Assembly (NCBI RefSeq): GCF_013285385.1
Contig: NZ_CP054213.1
Coordinates: 1-64,000, forward strand
Source: Paramixta manurensis
GTDB lineage: Bacteria; Pseudomonadota; Gammaproteobacteria; Enterobacterales; Enterobacteriaceae
Length of the DNA: 64,000 bases
Direction of reading: 5' to 3'
This document shows, piece after piece, positions 36,365 to 46,147 of this stretch. Each line of letters begins with the position of its first letter. Position 1 is the stretch's first letter. Below the pieces are notes generated by a model. It was not told the origin of the DNA. It made no database searches and was given only the letters and a program-made list of their open reading frames with translations. A program made the position numbers and the translations under genes.

Positions 36365-39340
36365 TTATGAGGCTTTTTTCTGCTGTTCTCTTAACGCTTT
36401 AAGTTTTTCTTGAAAATTGCCCCTTACTTCTGAACTATCCCAAAGAGGCTGCGTTTGTTTTAAATCCTCTTCAGTGCGGCCAATTTGCTGACTTTTCACC
36501 GCACCCTGATGCTCATTCCTGAGTATATCACTGGATGTCTGAACAGTGGTTTTGTTTTCACCTATTTTCCCGTCATTATTGCTAATGGTTTCGGAATTGG
36601 CAGATCTTTGTTCTGATACTTTTCCCGCGACATTATCAGGAATACCCTTTTCGCCTGCCTGCTGGTTGATACGATTAACGCTGTTCCGGAAATCCTCAGT
36701 CATCGCAGCAGAAGGTTTTTTTGCAGGCGCAATCAGATTACGCTCCTGATTATCAATTGCCACGCCGTGACGCTGAGACTCACCTGACCGCCCATCGCCA
36801 GCCGGTTGTGAAATACCGGCCCCGCCATCCGACATCGATACTGACGGAGAGAGAGACTGTGAGTTTGCCTGCTCTGTCCGGGCACCGTAGTTCTGCATGA
36901 TTTCCGGCTCCAGCCGATCCTGCATAAATTCGGTTGCTGCCGCACGGGCACTACTCACGTTGGTCAGGATATTCTGTGCATCGTTACCGTATTTTGCTGT
37001 GGTCCAGTCAACAAAAGCCTGATTATAGTTAGCATCCAGACTGGCGCTCTGATTCTGTGCCAGTGTGGCCATCCGGCTGAATTCCTGACTGCGTGTACTG
37101 CTTTCGGTGAACTGGTGGTACTGGCTTTTCGCATCGTTAAGTGTGGCCGCGAACTGATCTGCCTGCGAATTAGACTGGTTGTCAGTATGACTGCCGGATT
37201 CACTCAGGCGCGAAGTGGTCACCATATCCATACCCTGCCGGAAATCCCGCACGACCTGGCTGTTTTCATCATGCCGGAAGTCTTTGCCTTCTGCATGGCT
37301 GTCCTGAGTACCATGAGAGCTTCCTGACGAATGACGCCAGTCTGTATTCAGGTTCGCCTCACCGCCGGCACTCAGGCCGGTTGCCCACTTACCGAGCTTA
37401 CCGGCCAGCTGGTCGCCGGAATCAAACTTAACATAGCCTCTCGCGCCAGCCCCCACACTGCCCTGATTAGAAATATCCATCAGCTGATTATAAGCCTGTT
37501 GCTCAGACACATTATGCGACTTCGCGTAACTTTCGACGGCCGACTGCATCATGCTTGCGCCGCGTGTGGCGTTAGTGGCCACGCTGCTGTCGCTGCCCTG
37601 CGTCAGGGTATCGCTGTTACCCTGCTGGCTCGTTAGCTGATGCATTTGCTGGAAGCCGCTGGTGACGCTGTGGTTATAACCATCCATTGCTGACTGCGCC
37701 TGCTGCATGGCCTGTCGGGACTGCTCGGTGAAACCACTGCTGGCCAGTGAACTCAGCCGCATGTTAACCGGCAGGTTGGATATGGCCTGACTGGTGTCAT
37801 AAACATTATGCCCGTCCGCCGTTTGCGTGTGCATCGCGCCGTTCCCTAACTGATACCCCTGCGCTCCGGAGCGTTGCAGCAGGTTCGTATCAAACTTGTT
37901 GGCATTAACGTTATCCATCGACATGTTATTAAACGACCAGTTGCCGTCCGCCGTGGTTGACGCCTGTCCTCCGACTGTAAACGCCGTTGAACTCAGCATA
38001 CCGCCAACGGCCTGTGACGCTACAGAGGCCGCGCCTTTGGTCAGGAAGAACGCCAGAACCGGGATCGACATGCTGAGATAGCCCGCGATATTTGCTGCGT
38101 CAGAGTGTTGCAGCCCGACCAGGTCCGCATTGGAAAGGACCAGGTCCGTCGCCCCGGTTTTCGTCTGCAGGTAAAAGTTGGCCAGAGAATTCAGGATGGC
38201 AAACATGACTGGCCACATCTGAAGGTACAGAAAGCCGCCGGCATAGAGTTTCAGTGTGTTGAGTCCGAAAATGCTGTGATTGACCAGCGCCAGCGCAATA
38301 ACCAGCGGGAAAAGGCCTATCAGCACAAGCATCATCATCGACTGGAACATCGGCAGCGTCCGGGCCGCAATCACACCACCGGCACCCCAGCTGATACGCT
38401 GCTTCGTCAGGCTGGATTCCGTTGCGAGATTCAGCAGGTTGGCCGTATCAGACGACCGGGCAGAAAACCCTTTCCAGCCGTCACGGATGGCGCTATTAGT
38501 GACGTTATTACGCATAATCTGAGACGCACTCAGGCCGCCCTTGTAGAAAAAGTTATAGCTGTCATCCATCGCACCGCTGAGCAGTTCTTCTGCGTTCACT
38601 TTATTCCCGAATATCCGGGTTGAAAGCGCATGCCAGGTCGTTCCGCCGATGCGGATATCTGCGCCTATCAGGTTCTTAATCACCGCCGCCGCCTGCTGAC
38701 AGGTAATGAACTGGCGTCCGCTTCCGGCATCCTGGTACAACCCGCGCAGCGGACTCGGGTTACTGGTGATGAGCGTCAGCGGGTCAGTGCTGTGAAGCAG
38801 ATCCGCCACCGTGTACTTTCCGTTCAGCAGAATATCGCCCACCACGCAGTTTTCCACGTAGTCCGTCAGCATCTGTGAGAGCTGAGGATTCTGCGTGCGG
38901 AAATCAGATGACTGCGCCACTATCTGCGAGCCGAACAGCATGCCGGTTTTGGTGTAGGTCAGCGAGTCCGGGCGGGCCAGCGCGAAGTCATACAGCCTTG
39001 CAACACCAAATCCCGATCCGGTAGTGAGCCCCGCGATGGCCGCCAGGCCGGCCGGCACGTTATCAACCTCATAGACCGCTGCCGGGTCCGTCACATCTAT
39101 AATCTGGACACTACGTTTCGGTACCAGCAGCACTGAGGTAATGACGAAAAAAATGGCAAACCAGTGCAGGAACACCATTGGATTACGTGATTTGATAAAG
39201 CTGAACATCACGCCCAGTACGCCGAACAGGCCGACTATACGTTTTAATGTACTGTAGGTGTCGGTCCCGACAATGGTCACCACACCGTTCAGCACCTGGC
39301 GATACATGTCCCCGCCGTAAATGGTATAGACCTCAGTCAT
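36365..39340 (-). CDS. traG: TraG mating-pair stabilisation and entry-exclusion target
   Basis: 991 residues. It opens MTEVYTIYGGDMYRQVLNGV as in F TraG, has several membrane segments in the first 450 residues and a long Gln/Ser-rich periplasmic C-terminal region. It acts in pilus assembly (N-terminal part) and mating-pair stabilisation (C-terminal part). Start at 39340 overlaps the traH stop by 8 bp and has GGGGAA just upstream; 32 codons of open frame before it are not used. Confidence 0.93.
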   Translation of the reverse strand: MTEVYTIYGGDMYRQVLNGVVTIVGTDTYSTLKRIVGLFGVLGVMFSFIKSRNPMVFLHWFAIFFVITSVLLVPKRSVQIIDVTDPAAVYEVDNVPAGLAAIAGLTTGSGFGVARLYDFALARPDSLTYTKTGMLFGSQIVAQSSDFRTQNPQLSQMLTDYVENCVVGDILLNGKYTVADLLHSTDPLTLITSNPSPLRGLYQDAGSGRQFITCQQAAAVIKNLIGADIRIGGTTWHALSTRIFGNKVNAEELLSGAMDDSYNFFYKGGLSASQIMRNNVTNSAIRDGWKGFSARSSDTANLLNLATESSLTKQRISWGAGGVIAARTLPMFQSMMMLVLIGLFPLVIALALVNHSIFGLNTLKLYAGGFLYLQMWPVMFAILNSLANFYLQTKTGATDLVLSNADLVGLQHSDAANIAGYLSMSIPVLAFFLTKGAASVASQAVGGMLSSTAFTVGGQASTTADGNWSFNNMSMDNVNANKFDTNLLQRSGAQGYQLGNGAMHTQTADGHNVYDTSQAISNLPVNMRLSSLASSGFTEQSRQAMQQAQSAMDGYNHSVTSGFQQMHQLTSQQGNSDTLTQGSDSSVATNATRGASMMQSAVESYAKSHNVSEQQAYNQLMDISNQGSVGAGARGYVKFDSGDQLAGKLGKWATGLSAGGEANLNTDWRHSSGSSHGTQDSHAEGKDFRHDENSQVVRDFRQGMDMVTTSRLSESGSHTDNQSNSQADQFAATLNDAKSQYHQFTESSTRSQEFSRMATLAQNQSASLDANYNQAFVDWTTAKYGNDAQNILTNVSSARAAATEFMQDRLEPEIMQNYGARTEQANSQSLSPSVSMSDGGAGISQPAGDGRSGESQRHGVAIDNQERNLIAPAKKPSAAMTEDFRNSVNRINQQAGEKGIPDNVAGKVSEQRSANSETISNNDGKIGENKTTVQTSSDILRNEHQGAVKSQQIGRTEEDLKQTQPLWDSSEVRGNFQEKLKALREQQKKAS

Positions 39341-40700
39341 TGCCTGTTCCCCACTGATAATTGCCCTGATAGGACGTTGAGATAATGGTCGACACCTGTT
39401 GCTGCAGGTACTGCATGTTGCGGTCGATACCGTCAAGCGCGTTCTGATCCGAGGTGGACTGCAGCTTCATCTGCGCCAGCAGCGAGGTTGCAGCCAGCAC
39501 GTTGTTACGCAGCTCGCCGGCCGCCTGTTCCGGAAAGTTTTTACCTGCCAGCGACTGGCTTGCCTGCTTCACCAGCTCCTGCAGGTACTGGATCATCATG
39601 TCCTGGGCAATGAAGTCAGCGACCTGTATCAGATAGGTCGGGCTCATTCCCATGCTGTGTGAATTGGTCAGGTATTTGAGCACCGGCACGGACGTGGTGT
39701 TTATAAATCCCTTTTCCTGATCTGACAGACCGGTGTCCGCACCCAGTTTGCCGTCGATGGAAATCATCAGGTTCTGCACCTGCTTCACCAGCGCCACGTC
39801 GCTGCTGATCGTGACATTCGTGACTGTCGGCCCCAGACAGAGATCCGGTTCGTCACAGCCGTACATTTTGGCGGTACCGCCGCGCATCAGAACGGTAATA
39901 ATGTCCCGGTTATCAACCAGCGGGGTGAGAATCGTGACCTGTCCGGCGCTGTTAAAGATGATGGAGCCCACCACGCTCATGACCAGCTCTTTCAGCTGAC
40001 GGTTGCCATCGAAGAGGTGGTTACGGCCCAGCGCGTCCCAGATGAGGTTTTTGCTCTTCAGTACCTGATCTTTTTCATTTGCCGAAGCCCGGCTGGTGAC
40101 GCTGTCTCCCTGCCCGCCCACCGTGCAGCCCTGACGCGATGCCGCCCAGTCAGAAAAAAGGTTGTCCGAGCCGGCAATATCCTGACAGATTTTCTGGTTA
40201 GACAATTGCGTGACCGGCCACAGCCCGCCGATGATCCCCTGCGCGGCCTGACAGGAACTCATGTTGGACGAGTTCACGTCGGAAGCCAGCTTTTGCAGGA
40301 AGTCTTTGGCCTGCTTGAGCTCAGGTACCATCGTCTGCAATGCGAGATCGAAGGCATAGCCCGCCGCATTGCTCATGATTTGCTTTACGAAGCGCTGCAG
40401 CTCGGCGCCATTGATGAAGGAAAAGGCCCCGAGATAGGCGTCAATGCCGCCGCACCCTGCGTTGAGCGAAGGCACCTGCATTGAAATAAGCTGTACCTGT
40501 TTGACCGGATTACGCAGATAAACAGAGCCGCCGGTGACGTAACCCGCCGCCTGCCCCTGCCAGGCCTGCGCCTTTGAGACGTTACCGTCAAAGCCCAGGC
40601 TGCCGAAGTAGCCGTTAAGGTCGCCCTGCACATCTGCCAGCACGGGAGTACTGATGACGAACGCCGCCGCTGCGGAAATCAGAAGTTGCCGGATTTTCAT
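39333..40700 (-). CDS. traH: TraH pilus assembly protein
   Basis: 455 residues with a signal peptide (cleaved near VLADVQ, residue 22). VPSLNAGCGGIDAYLGAFSF is the TraH signature, and several cysteines (SSCQAAQG, KICQDIAG, GCDEPDLCLG) are conserved. Periplasmic/outer-membrane-associated partner of TraF, TraU and TraW in pilus extension. Overlaps the upstream gene by 4 bp. Confidence 0.95.
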   Translation of the reverse strand: MKIRQLLISAAAAFVISTPVLADVQGDLNGYFGSLGFDGNVSKAQAWQGQAAGYVTGGSVYLRNPVKQVQLISMQVPSLNAGCGGIDAYLGAFSFINGAELQRFVKQIMSNAAGYAFDLALQTMVPELKQAKDFLQKLASDVNSSNMSSCQAAQGIIGGLWPVTQLSNQKICQDIAGSDNLFSDWAASRQGCTVGGQGDSVTSRASANEKDQVLKSKNLIWDALGRNHLFDGNRQLKELVMSVVGSIIFNSAGQVTILTPLVDNRDIITVLMRGGTAKMYGCDEPDLCLGPTVTNVTISSDVALVKQVQNLMISIDGKLGADTGLSDQEKGFINTTSVPVLKYLTNSHSMGMSPTYLIQVADFIAQDMMIQYLQELVKQASQSLAGKNFPEQAAGELRNNVLAATSLLAQMKLQSTSDQNALDGIDRNMQYLQQQVSTIISTSYQGNYQWGTGND

Positions 40701-41266
40701 AGCGAGGCCCCGGCTTTAATACGCTGCGTGAGCATTCGGGTGACAACAGGGTATTCCGGCCAGTCGTACTCTATAACCACACAAACCAGCCCGGGTTTAC
40801 CCTGCTCCTGACGAAATCCCGTAACTTTTTCAGACAGGGCTCGAAGCGCGCGCTGCTCTTCCCGCGTCATGCCGTTTCTGATATCGGAAATTTTCAGCAC
40901 CAGATACCGGTCATCGCTCTCCGGCCATGGTTCAGACAGGCCGGCGCCAGGCGGTTCACGTGTTACGGTCGCCACAAACGCACAGGGCGGAGTTTCATCC
41001 CTGTGGGACAGGCGTCTGCCCCGAATGCGCATAATGACCTCACTCACCCCCCAGACGCTTAAGCAGCTAACTGAAAGAGCCACCATTAACCTGGCTGGCA
41101 GATGAAGAAACGATGGTAACGCCAGATTGTAAGGCCCTTCCGTCCATTGATAGACTGCGTTGCCAAGCGCGATACCACCCAGCACGACACCTGTGGAGAG
41201 AAAGAGGCAGGAAATGAGCGTCAGAATTTCATTTACCTTGCCAGATACTTTTTCAGTCATGTTCAT
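40697..41266 (-). CDS. Two-helix membrane protein in the trbF position
   Basis: 189 residues. Two membrane helices (LISCLFLSTGVVLGGIALGN and LMVALSVSCLSVWGVSEVIM) are followed by a cytoplasmic or periplasmic domain of about 110 residues. Its place just before traH is that of trbF in F, but similarity to TrbF is not clear to me, so no symbol is given. ATGA-type overlaps with both neighbours show tight coupling. Confidence 0.6.
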   Translation of the reverse strand: MNMTEKVSGKVNEILTLISCLFLSTGVVLGGIALGNAVYQWTEGPYNLALPSFLHLPARLMVALSVSCLSVWGVSEVIMRIRGRRLSHRDETPPCAFVATVTREPPGAGLSEPWPESDDRYLVLKISDIRNGMTREEQRALRALSEKVTGFRQEQGKPGLVCVVIEYDWPEYPVVTRMLTQRIKAGASL

Positions 41267-41544
41267 TCATCACTCCGGTAAGCCATAAATCCCTGCCGGC
41301 GCAGCGTAATACTGACCAGCGCCCCTGCGGCAAAGCCGCCGGCAAGAGAAAGCAAAAACAGCAGCGGGAAGTCCCGCAGGCCGCCCATTAACAAACCGTC
41401 CGGACCCGATATCGCCTGCAGCATTCTCCGGCCCATTACGTCCTGAACCAGCCAGACATAGAGACCAGCCGCCAGCAGCAGCGAGACGCAGACGAGCAGA
41501 AACGCCCTCTCCGTTGATGAGAGCGTCAGGGGTTTCTCAACCAT
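41263..41544 (-). CDS. Small membrane protein in the trbJ position
   Basis: 93 residues with two membrane helices (AFLLVCVSLLLAAGLYVWLV and FPLLFLLSLAGGFAAGALVS). The order trbB, this gene, next gene, traH matches trbB-trbJ-trbF-traH of F. Function unknown; TrbJ of F is also uncharacterised. Symbol withheld because only position and size agree. Confidence 0.6.
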   Translation of the reverse strand: MVEKPLTLSSTERAFLLVCVSLLLAAGLYVWLVQDVMGRRMLQAISGPDGLLMGGLRDFPLLFLLSLAGGFAAGALVSITLRRQGFMAYRSDE

Positions 41545-41560
41545 GGTGTATTCCGTATTG

Positions 41561-42190
41561 TTACTGAGAGGTCAGCGACGAACTGGACGGTACCGGACCC
41601 AGCGTATCCGGCGGCAGATGGTCAATATCGGCTTCTATCATTTGCGCCAGCCGCTGGCTGACGGTGGCCATATCCGTATCACCCTGATAGAGCGGGTACG
41701 CCATGTTGGTGTTCACGTTGACCATAAAGGTGGTTGGCGTGGCAATCGGCAGGCCATTGCCAAAAAACGTCAGTATTTCCCCGGCAATCGGCTCGCCTGG
41801 CCCGGCTTTGCGGGGAATTAACGCGACCGGGAATGACGTATCTCCGTAACCATCAAGCGTGTAGGGATACACCCTGATACCCGCCTCATCAGCCCATGCC
41901 TTCAGCTTCGGGTCGAACTTCGCGCTGTAGGGGCAGGCTCGCTGCATAAAAACGACGATAGCGTAGTCGTTCAGGTTTACCTCGCGTCCGTCCGTCAGCG
42001 TCAGCGGATTCGCGGGTTTTACGGCGCGGGTTTTGCCCGGAGCCGTACCGGGAAGGCCTAAATCCGGCAGTGATACGCCGCTTCCCTGTGTCTTGTTTTT
42101 TTCCAGCGCCGCTATCTGATCGGCCACGGATGCCTGTGCGGCCAGCGGCAGAAACAGGACAAGCAGAGAGAAAAGAGCCTTCACGTTCAT
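41561..42190 (-). CDS. trbB: TrbB-like periplasmic thioredoxin-fold protein, CPYS active site
   Basis: 209 residues. Signal peptide (ends AAQAS, near 20); the thioredoxin fold has VVFMQRACPYSAKFDPKLKA, where F TrbB has CPYC. The resolving cysteine is replaced by Ser, so the protein should not act as a dithiol oxidase in the usual way. PTTFMVNVNTN (cis-Pro region) is kept. In F, TrbB is a disulfide isomerase that helps TraH and others fold. The extra C-terminal tail is Ser/Pro-rich. Confidence 0.85.
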   Translation of the reverse strand: MNVKALFSLLVLFLPLAAQASVADQIAALEKNKTQGSGVSLPDLGLPGTAPGKTRAVKPANPLTLTDGREVNLNDYAIVVFMQRACPYSAKFDPKLKAWADEAGIRVYPYTLDGYGDTSFPVALIPRKAGPGEPIAGEILTFFGNGLPIATPTTFMVNVNTNMAYPLYQGDTDMATVSQRLAQMIEADIDHLPPDTLGPVPSSSSLTSQ

Positions 42191-42396
42191 AGCCTGAGCC
42201 CCTTCTCTTTCCGCGTGCGCCGGTGTTCGCGTATCTCTGAAACGATAAAGACCAGCGCGGCCAGCCCGAAACTAGTTACGGCCCCCGTCACCAGCACCTG
42301 GTGGGTCAGCGCCGGTGAGTAGTTCAGCAGTTCCCGCAGGCAGTTGAAGATGATGCCCGCCATGAACAGCGTGGCAATGAAAGGAAGTTTATTCAT
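42187..42396 (-). CDS. Small membrane protein in the traQ position
   Basis: 69 residues with two membrane helices (FIATLFMAGIIFNCLREL, VTGAVTSFGLAALVFIVS) and a basic C-terminus. In F, traQ (a pilin chaperone with two helices) lies just before trbB, as here. Sequence likeness to TraQ is not evident. Overlaps trbB by 4 bp. Confidence 0.55.
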   Translation of the reverse strand: MNKLPFIATLFMAGIIFNCLRELLNYSPALTHQVLVTGAVTSFGLAALVFIVSEIREHRRTRKEKGLRL

Positions 42397-42407
42397 GCGT
42401 TACCTCG

Positions 42408-42863
42408 TTATGCCCTGCGGCGTATCGACCACACGATCCCGTGTGCTAACAATGAAAGCGTGACGCCGACCTTATAGAGCAACAGCAGCGTGCTGTTGAA
42501 TTCGTTTACCCAGTCCGCGCGATTTTGCGGTGCCTTCACGCATAGATTGGATGGAGGAGCCGTTCGCAAATCAGATGAAACCGGAGCGTCGTCACGAAGT
42601 GACTTAAGTGGCACGGTAGGAAAAGTTGTTCCGCGAGTGGCCTGCTGCACGCAGGCCCACACGCTGCCAGGCGGTGCGTCACGCACCAGCTTATCGGCTT
42701 CGTTCAGGATCATCTGTCCTGCGCCGCCGGTGTTGTGCGCACCCAACAAAAACAGCATGAAAAACAACAACGCCGGGTGGATAACAAACGTCTGCAGCAA
42801 CAGATTCGTCAGGCTGTGGGCGGAGCGTAGCCGTCCGTGCCAGAGGGGCGAAAGTGTCAGCAT
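42408..42863 (-). CDS. Membrane protein in the trbA position
   Basis: 151 residues. A hydrophobic segment (FVIHPALLFFMLFLLGAHN) near the start and another near the C-terminus (LLLLYKVGVTLSLLAHGIVW) enclose a soluble region with two cysteines (VWACV, SNLCV). TrbA of F, which follows traF, is similar in size and topology, but I cannot see clear sequence identity. Confidence 0.55.
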   Translation of the reverse strand: MLTLSPLWHGRLRSAHSLTNLLLQTFVIHPALLFFMLFLLGAHNTGGAGQMILNEADKLVRDAPPGSVWACVQQATRGTTFPTVPLKSLRDDAPVSSDLRTAPPSNLCVKAPQNRADWVNEFNSTLLLLYKVGVTLSLLAHGIVWSIRRRA

Positions 42864-42873
42864 CAGGGAGTCC

Positions 42874-43668
42874 TCAGAAGTTAGGTTTAAAGCCGGTGGC
42901 CACGTTAAGAAAGCGTTTTGCCAGATCGTCCTGCGTCATGAAGCCGTAGGCGAGCGGTCGGTAGTTCTTCGACTTCGGGTCGACCAGAAACAGCGCCGGG
43001 AAATGACTGATGCCCATGCGCGCGCTCTGTCCCGCATCCGGGCGGCTGTCCGGCACCAGCGGCGACACCGTACCGTCCACGCTTACCGGGATAAGAGAGA
43101 TGTGCCGGAGCCGCGCGAAGTCGGCCACGACGCCCGCCATCTGCGCATCAATCGGGTCGTTGCCCCGGTAGAAGTAGAACAACCCGTACTGACCAGCGAG
43201 CCGGCTGATGGCCTGCGTCTCATCCTGCTGGTCACGGGCCTGCTGTAACGGTGCCGTACTGTTGTAATGCGGATGCTCAAGGTTGTAATCCAGGTCCGGA
43301 TGATCAAGCTGCGCCACCGCAAAAGACTGGCTGAACATCGAGGCATGGTCTGTCCAGAACTTCTGCCAGCGCAGAAACGTTGCCGTGTTCTCCGCTGTCG
43401 GGTAGAGAATGGCGCGGGCCAGCGCCTGCTTCGTGTAGCCCTTAAGCACCTCCGACTGTTCCGCGGGGGACAGTTTGCTGAAATCCGGGACCGCCTGCGG
43501 CACGGGTTTCGGTGCGGGCGGGGCCGGTTTTATCTTCGGTTCGTTGTACCAGTGCCAGCCCGTGAAGGGATCAGCCGGGGTCACCACCGCACTGGCAGCG
43601 GATGCATCGTCCGCCGCGGCCTGACAGGTACCGGCTATCAGCAGGCATGCAAGCAGCAGTCGCTTCAT
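42874..43668 (-). CDS. traF: TraF pilus assembly protein
   Basis: 264 residues. Signal peptide (ends CQAAADD), Pro-rich stretch at 50-60, then a thioredoxin-like fold without a CXXC motif. GWHWYNEP, FFYFYRGNDPIDAQMAGVVADF-type sequence and GISHFPALFLVDPKSKNYRPLAYG-type sequence are typical of TraF. Its ATG overlaps the traN stop. Works with TraH in the periplasm. Confidence 0.95.
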   Translation of the reverse strand: MKRLLLACLLIAGTCQAAADDASAASAVVTPADPFTGWHWYNEPKIKPAPPAPKPVPQAVPDFSKLSPAEQSEVLKGYTKQALARAILYPTAENTATFLRWQKFWTDHASMFSQSFAVAQLDHPDLDYNLEHPHYNSTAPLQQARDQQDETQAISRLAGQYGLFYFYRGNDPIDAQMAGVVADFARLRHISLIPVSVDGTVSPLVPDSRPDAGQSARMGISHFPALFLVDPKSKNYRPLAYGFMTQDDLAKRFLNVATGFKPNF

Positions 43669-45512
43669 TATTTACCTCCTGACTGCGCGTTCACCTGAGC
43701 GGCGATGCGGTCCTTTATCTGCTTCACCATCGTGGCTGAATCCGGGACTTTCTGATTTGCCATCAGGTCACTGTAAAAATCAGAGAAATTGATGAGGTCG
43801 AAGTTGATTTTCTGCAGCTCGGGCACCGTAATCCCCCGGCAGTCGGGAGAGCTCCCGCTGCCGAAGCTGACGTGAAGCTGATCGCGACGCCCCTGCTCCT
43901 GAATAATGCGCGCCAGCATGCCGGTGAATACGCAGTAAACCTGCTTTTTCTGTATGCAGGTACTGAGTACCGTTTTGGCGCAGGCCTCACCCACCTTCAC
44001 CACCACCTTTTTCGCTTTCCCCTTGCCGATGGCCATCTCATCGCTGTTACAGTTGGCCAGACCAGCGCTGTTACCCCAGCCTGAGTCCACGCAACAGTTG
44101 GAAAAACTGGCGGAGGCCATCCTGCAACTCATGACCTGCCCGGTGAAGGCCCGGATATTGGCCTGCGTGGTGCTCTGCTGTTTTTCCACGTCTTCACCGG
44201 CGGAGGCCAGCCCGGCAAGTTTCGCGACTGCCACGTCAAAGCCACCATCGCTTTGCCCGGTTTCATCACAATTACCCGACTGACAGAGAAAGTCTCCGCC
44301 ACACAGCACACCCGATGACTGGTAGGTCGTCTGGCATTGCCAGGTTTCCGTCTGATGCGTGCACTGCCCGTCCTCCGTCTGCGTGCAGGTATGCGATGCC
44401 AGGGTGCAGTTTTTATTTCCGGACAAGTTGCCGCAGTTTCCGGGCGAATTAACGCCCGTCACGTACTCATCTGAGTACTGCCAGCAGTCGCTGTGTGCCG
44501 TAAACGTCTGGCCGTTCTGTGTTACCGTGCGGTCTCCGCCCGGATCGGTACAGACGCTGCTGACCGGCTTACTGTTTGCCGGCTTGCTGAAGCCACAAAA
44601 CTCATCAAACGTCACCACGGGTTTTGCCGTGCTGGTTTTTACCTGCCCGACCAGCGTAATTTCCAGGACCCAGTCCGCTACCGAGGTAAAATGCAGCAGA
44701 TAGACCTGAGCAATGATATTGCTTGAGTTAGGGTTGAAGACGACCGGGAGGCTTTGTCCTTTCGTGATATGTTTACTCACCGCCACCTGCTTTGTCTGGC
44801 TCATGGTGAGCGTTTGTGAAATACCGGCAACACTGACCCCCACCGCAAGCCCCCCACCGTTATCCGACGGGTTTGGTTTGTAGTAGAAGCGAATTTTTAT
44901 CGCTGTCACATCCAGGTCGCTGTCCGCTTTCGCATCAAAATCAATCACCGAGCCGGAAACGCGTGCGTTGGTCAGCTTCAGTACGCTTTCTTTCGTTGTC
45001 GTTGTCGTGCCACCGACGATGGTAATTTTCCCTGTGCGGGCGCAGGTTTGTGTCGCCGCAACGTCACGGTCGCAGGAATAATTCTGGAAAGTCGTTTTCG
45101 AAACGACTTTTTCCTGACACTGCGAGGCCGAGCCATCCACCACGCCGCTGGCGTTCTGCTCGGCGGTTTTACCGTTAGTGATATAGGGGGCATCGGGATC
45201 AAGCGTGACGGGAGGATTTTTGGTTGCAGAGTCGTTCACTGCCTGCCCGGCCTCGTTGCCAGTCAGTGCCGTCTGTCCCTTATCCGCTATTCCGCCATCA
45301 TCGCCCTGAACGCCACCGTAATAACCACTTTGTGGTGGGTTTGCGTTGTAGCCCGGGATGACCGTCGCAGGGTCTGTTCCCTTTGCTGCGGAGGTTCCCT
45401 GTGATTTATTCCCTTTGGCGAACGCCGCCCCGTCGTTATAACCCGCATCATCCGCCGTGGCGCAGAACGCCACACCACACAGTAAGAGCACAGTGAGGAT
45501 GCATTTTTTCAC
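43668..45512 (-). CDS. traN: TraN outer-membrane mating-pair stabilisation protein
   Basis: 614 residues, rich in cysteine (clusters such as CGNLSGNKNCTLASHTCTQT and NCCVDSG). The signal peptide CILTVLLLCGVAFCATADD follows the start. A GTG at 45512 is used because GGAGGT lies 5 bases upstream and it overlaps the trbC stop (GTGA). The 16 upstream codons are not part of the protein. It contacts receptors on the recipient cell; the central variable region (about 180-330) should set recipient preference. Confidence 0.92.
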   Translation of the reverse strand: MKKCILTVLLLCGVAFCATADDAGYNDGAAFAKGNKSQGTSAAKGTDPATVIPGYNANPPQSGYYGGVQGDDGGIADKGQTALTGNEAGQAVNDSATKNPPVTLDPDAPYITNGKTAEQNASGVVDGSASQCQEKVVSKTTFQNYSCDRDVAATQTCARTGKITIVGGTTTTTKESVLKLTNARVSGSVIDFDAKADSDLDVTAIKIRFYYKPNPSDNGGGLAVGVSVAGISQTLTMSQTKQVAVSKHITKGQSLPVVFNPNSSNIIAQVYLLHFTSVADWVLEITLVGQVKTSTAKPVVTFDEFCGFSKPANSKPVSSVCTDPGGDRTVTQNGQTFTAHSDCWQYSDEYVTGVNSPGNCGNLSGNKNCTLASHTCTQTEDGQCTHQTETWQCQTTYQSSGVLCGGDFLCQSGNCDETGQSDGGFDVAVAKLAGLASAGEDVEKQQSTTQANIRAFTGQVMSCRMASASFSNCCVDSGWGNSAGLANCNSDEMAIGKGKAKKVVVKVGEACAKTVLSTCIQKKQVYCVFTGMLARIIQEQGRRDQLHVSFGSGSSPDCRGITVPELQKINFDLINFSDFYSDLMANQKVPDSATMVKQIKDRIAAQVNAQSGGK

Positions 45513-46138
45513 CGGCCACCTCCGCTTTCCTGCAGCAACTGTTTCGCTGTCAGAGCGCATTCGCCCCGCCGCGCGATGTTTTCCAGCGCCTCTTTTATCG
45601 TCAGGCTGCCGTAAAGAACGTCGTATTTTCCCGGGCAGGTTACGACCAGTGCAGGGACGGCCCTGATGCCGTACTGCACAAACAGCGTCGGGTCAATCTG
45701 TACACCGGCCTCCTTATCCTGTTTCGAGAGTTCAAACACAGCGGAGGCCGTTTTTCGGAAATCATTATCCAGTAATCCCCGGATGGTGGCCGGTATGCCG
45801 AACCGGCGGGCATCCTGAAGCATAGGCAGCAGGCCTTCTTGCGGAATGCCGAGGCTGACAAAGTAGACCGCCCTCTGAACCGGCCGGGTGGCGCTGTTTT
45901 CCGTCGCCTGCGCCGCCGCAATGTCGTTCTGTATTTTATCAACCTTCGCCTGCTGACTGTCCGGAAGCGCAAAATTCATCCCGCTAATCTGTTTTTTAAA
46001 CGTTTCCAGATCACGCTGTTGCTCTTTCATCCACTGCACGTCATGGTCAGATACAACGGGCATTGCTGAGGCAAATGTCAGTCCGGCATACGTCATCAGA
46101 ACGCTGGTGATAAGCGTACGAATGTGATTATTTTTCAT
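45509..46138 (-). CDS. trbC: TrbC pilus assembly protein (F type)
   Basis: 209 residues. A signal peptide (ends FASAM) is followed by a helical stretch, then the TrbC domain with YFVSLGIPQEGLLPMLQDAR, DPTLFVQYGIRAVPALVV and the final CALTAKQLL. F-type TrbC is a periplasmic partner of TraW in pilus elongation. Lies between traU and traN as in F. Confidence 0.93.
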   Translation of the reverse strand: MKNNHIRTLITSVLMTYAGLTFASAMPVVSDHDVQWMKEQQRDLETFKKQISGMNFALPDSQQAKVDKIQNDIAAAQATENSATRPVQRAVYFVSLGIPQEGLLPMLQDARRFGIPATIRGLLDNDFRKTASAVFELSKQDKEAGVQIDPTLFVQYGIRAVPALVVTCPGKYDVLYGSLTIKEALENIARRGECALTAKQLLQESGGGR

Positions 46139-46147
46139 GGGGTGCCC

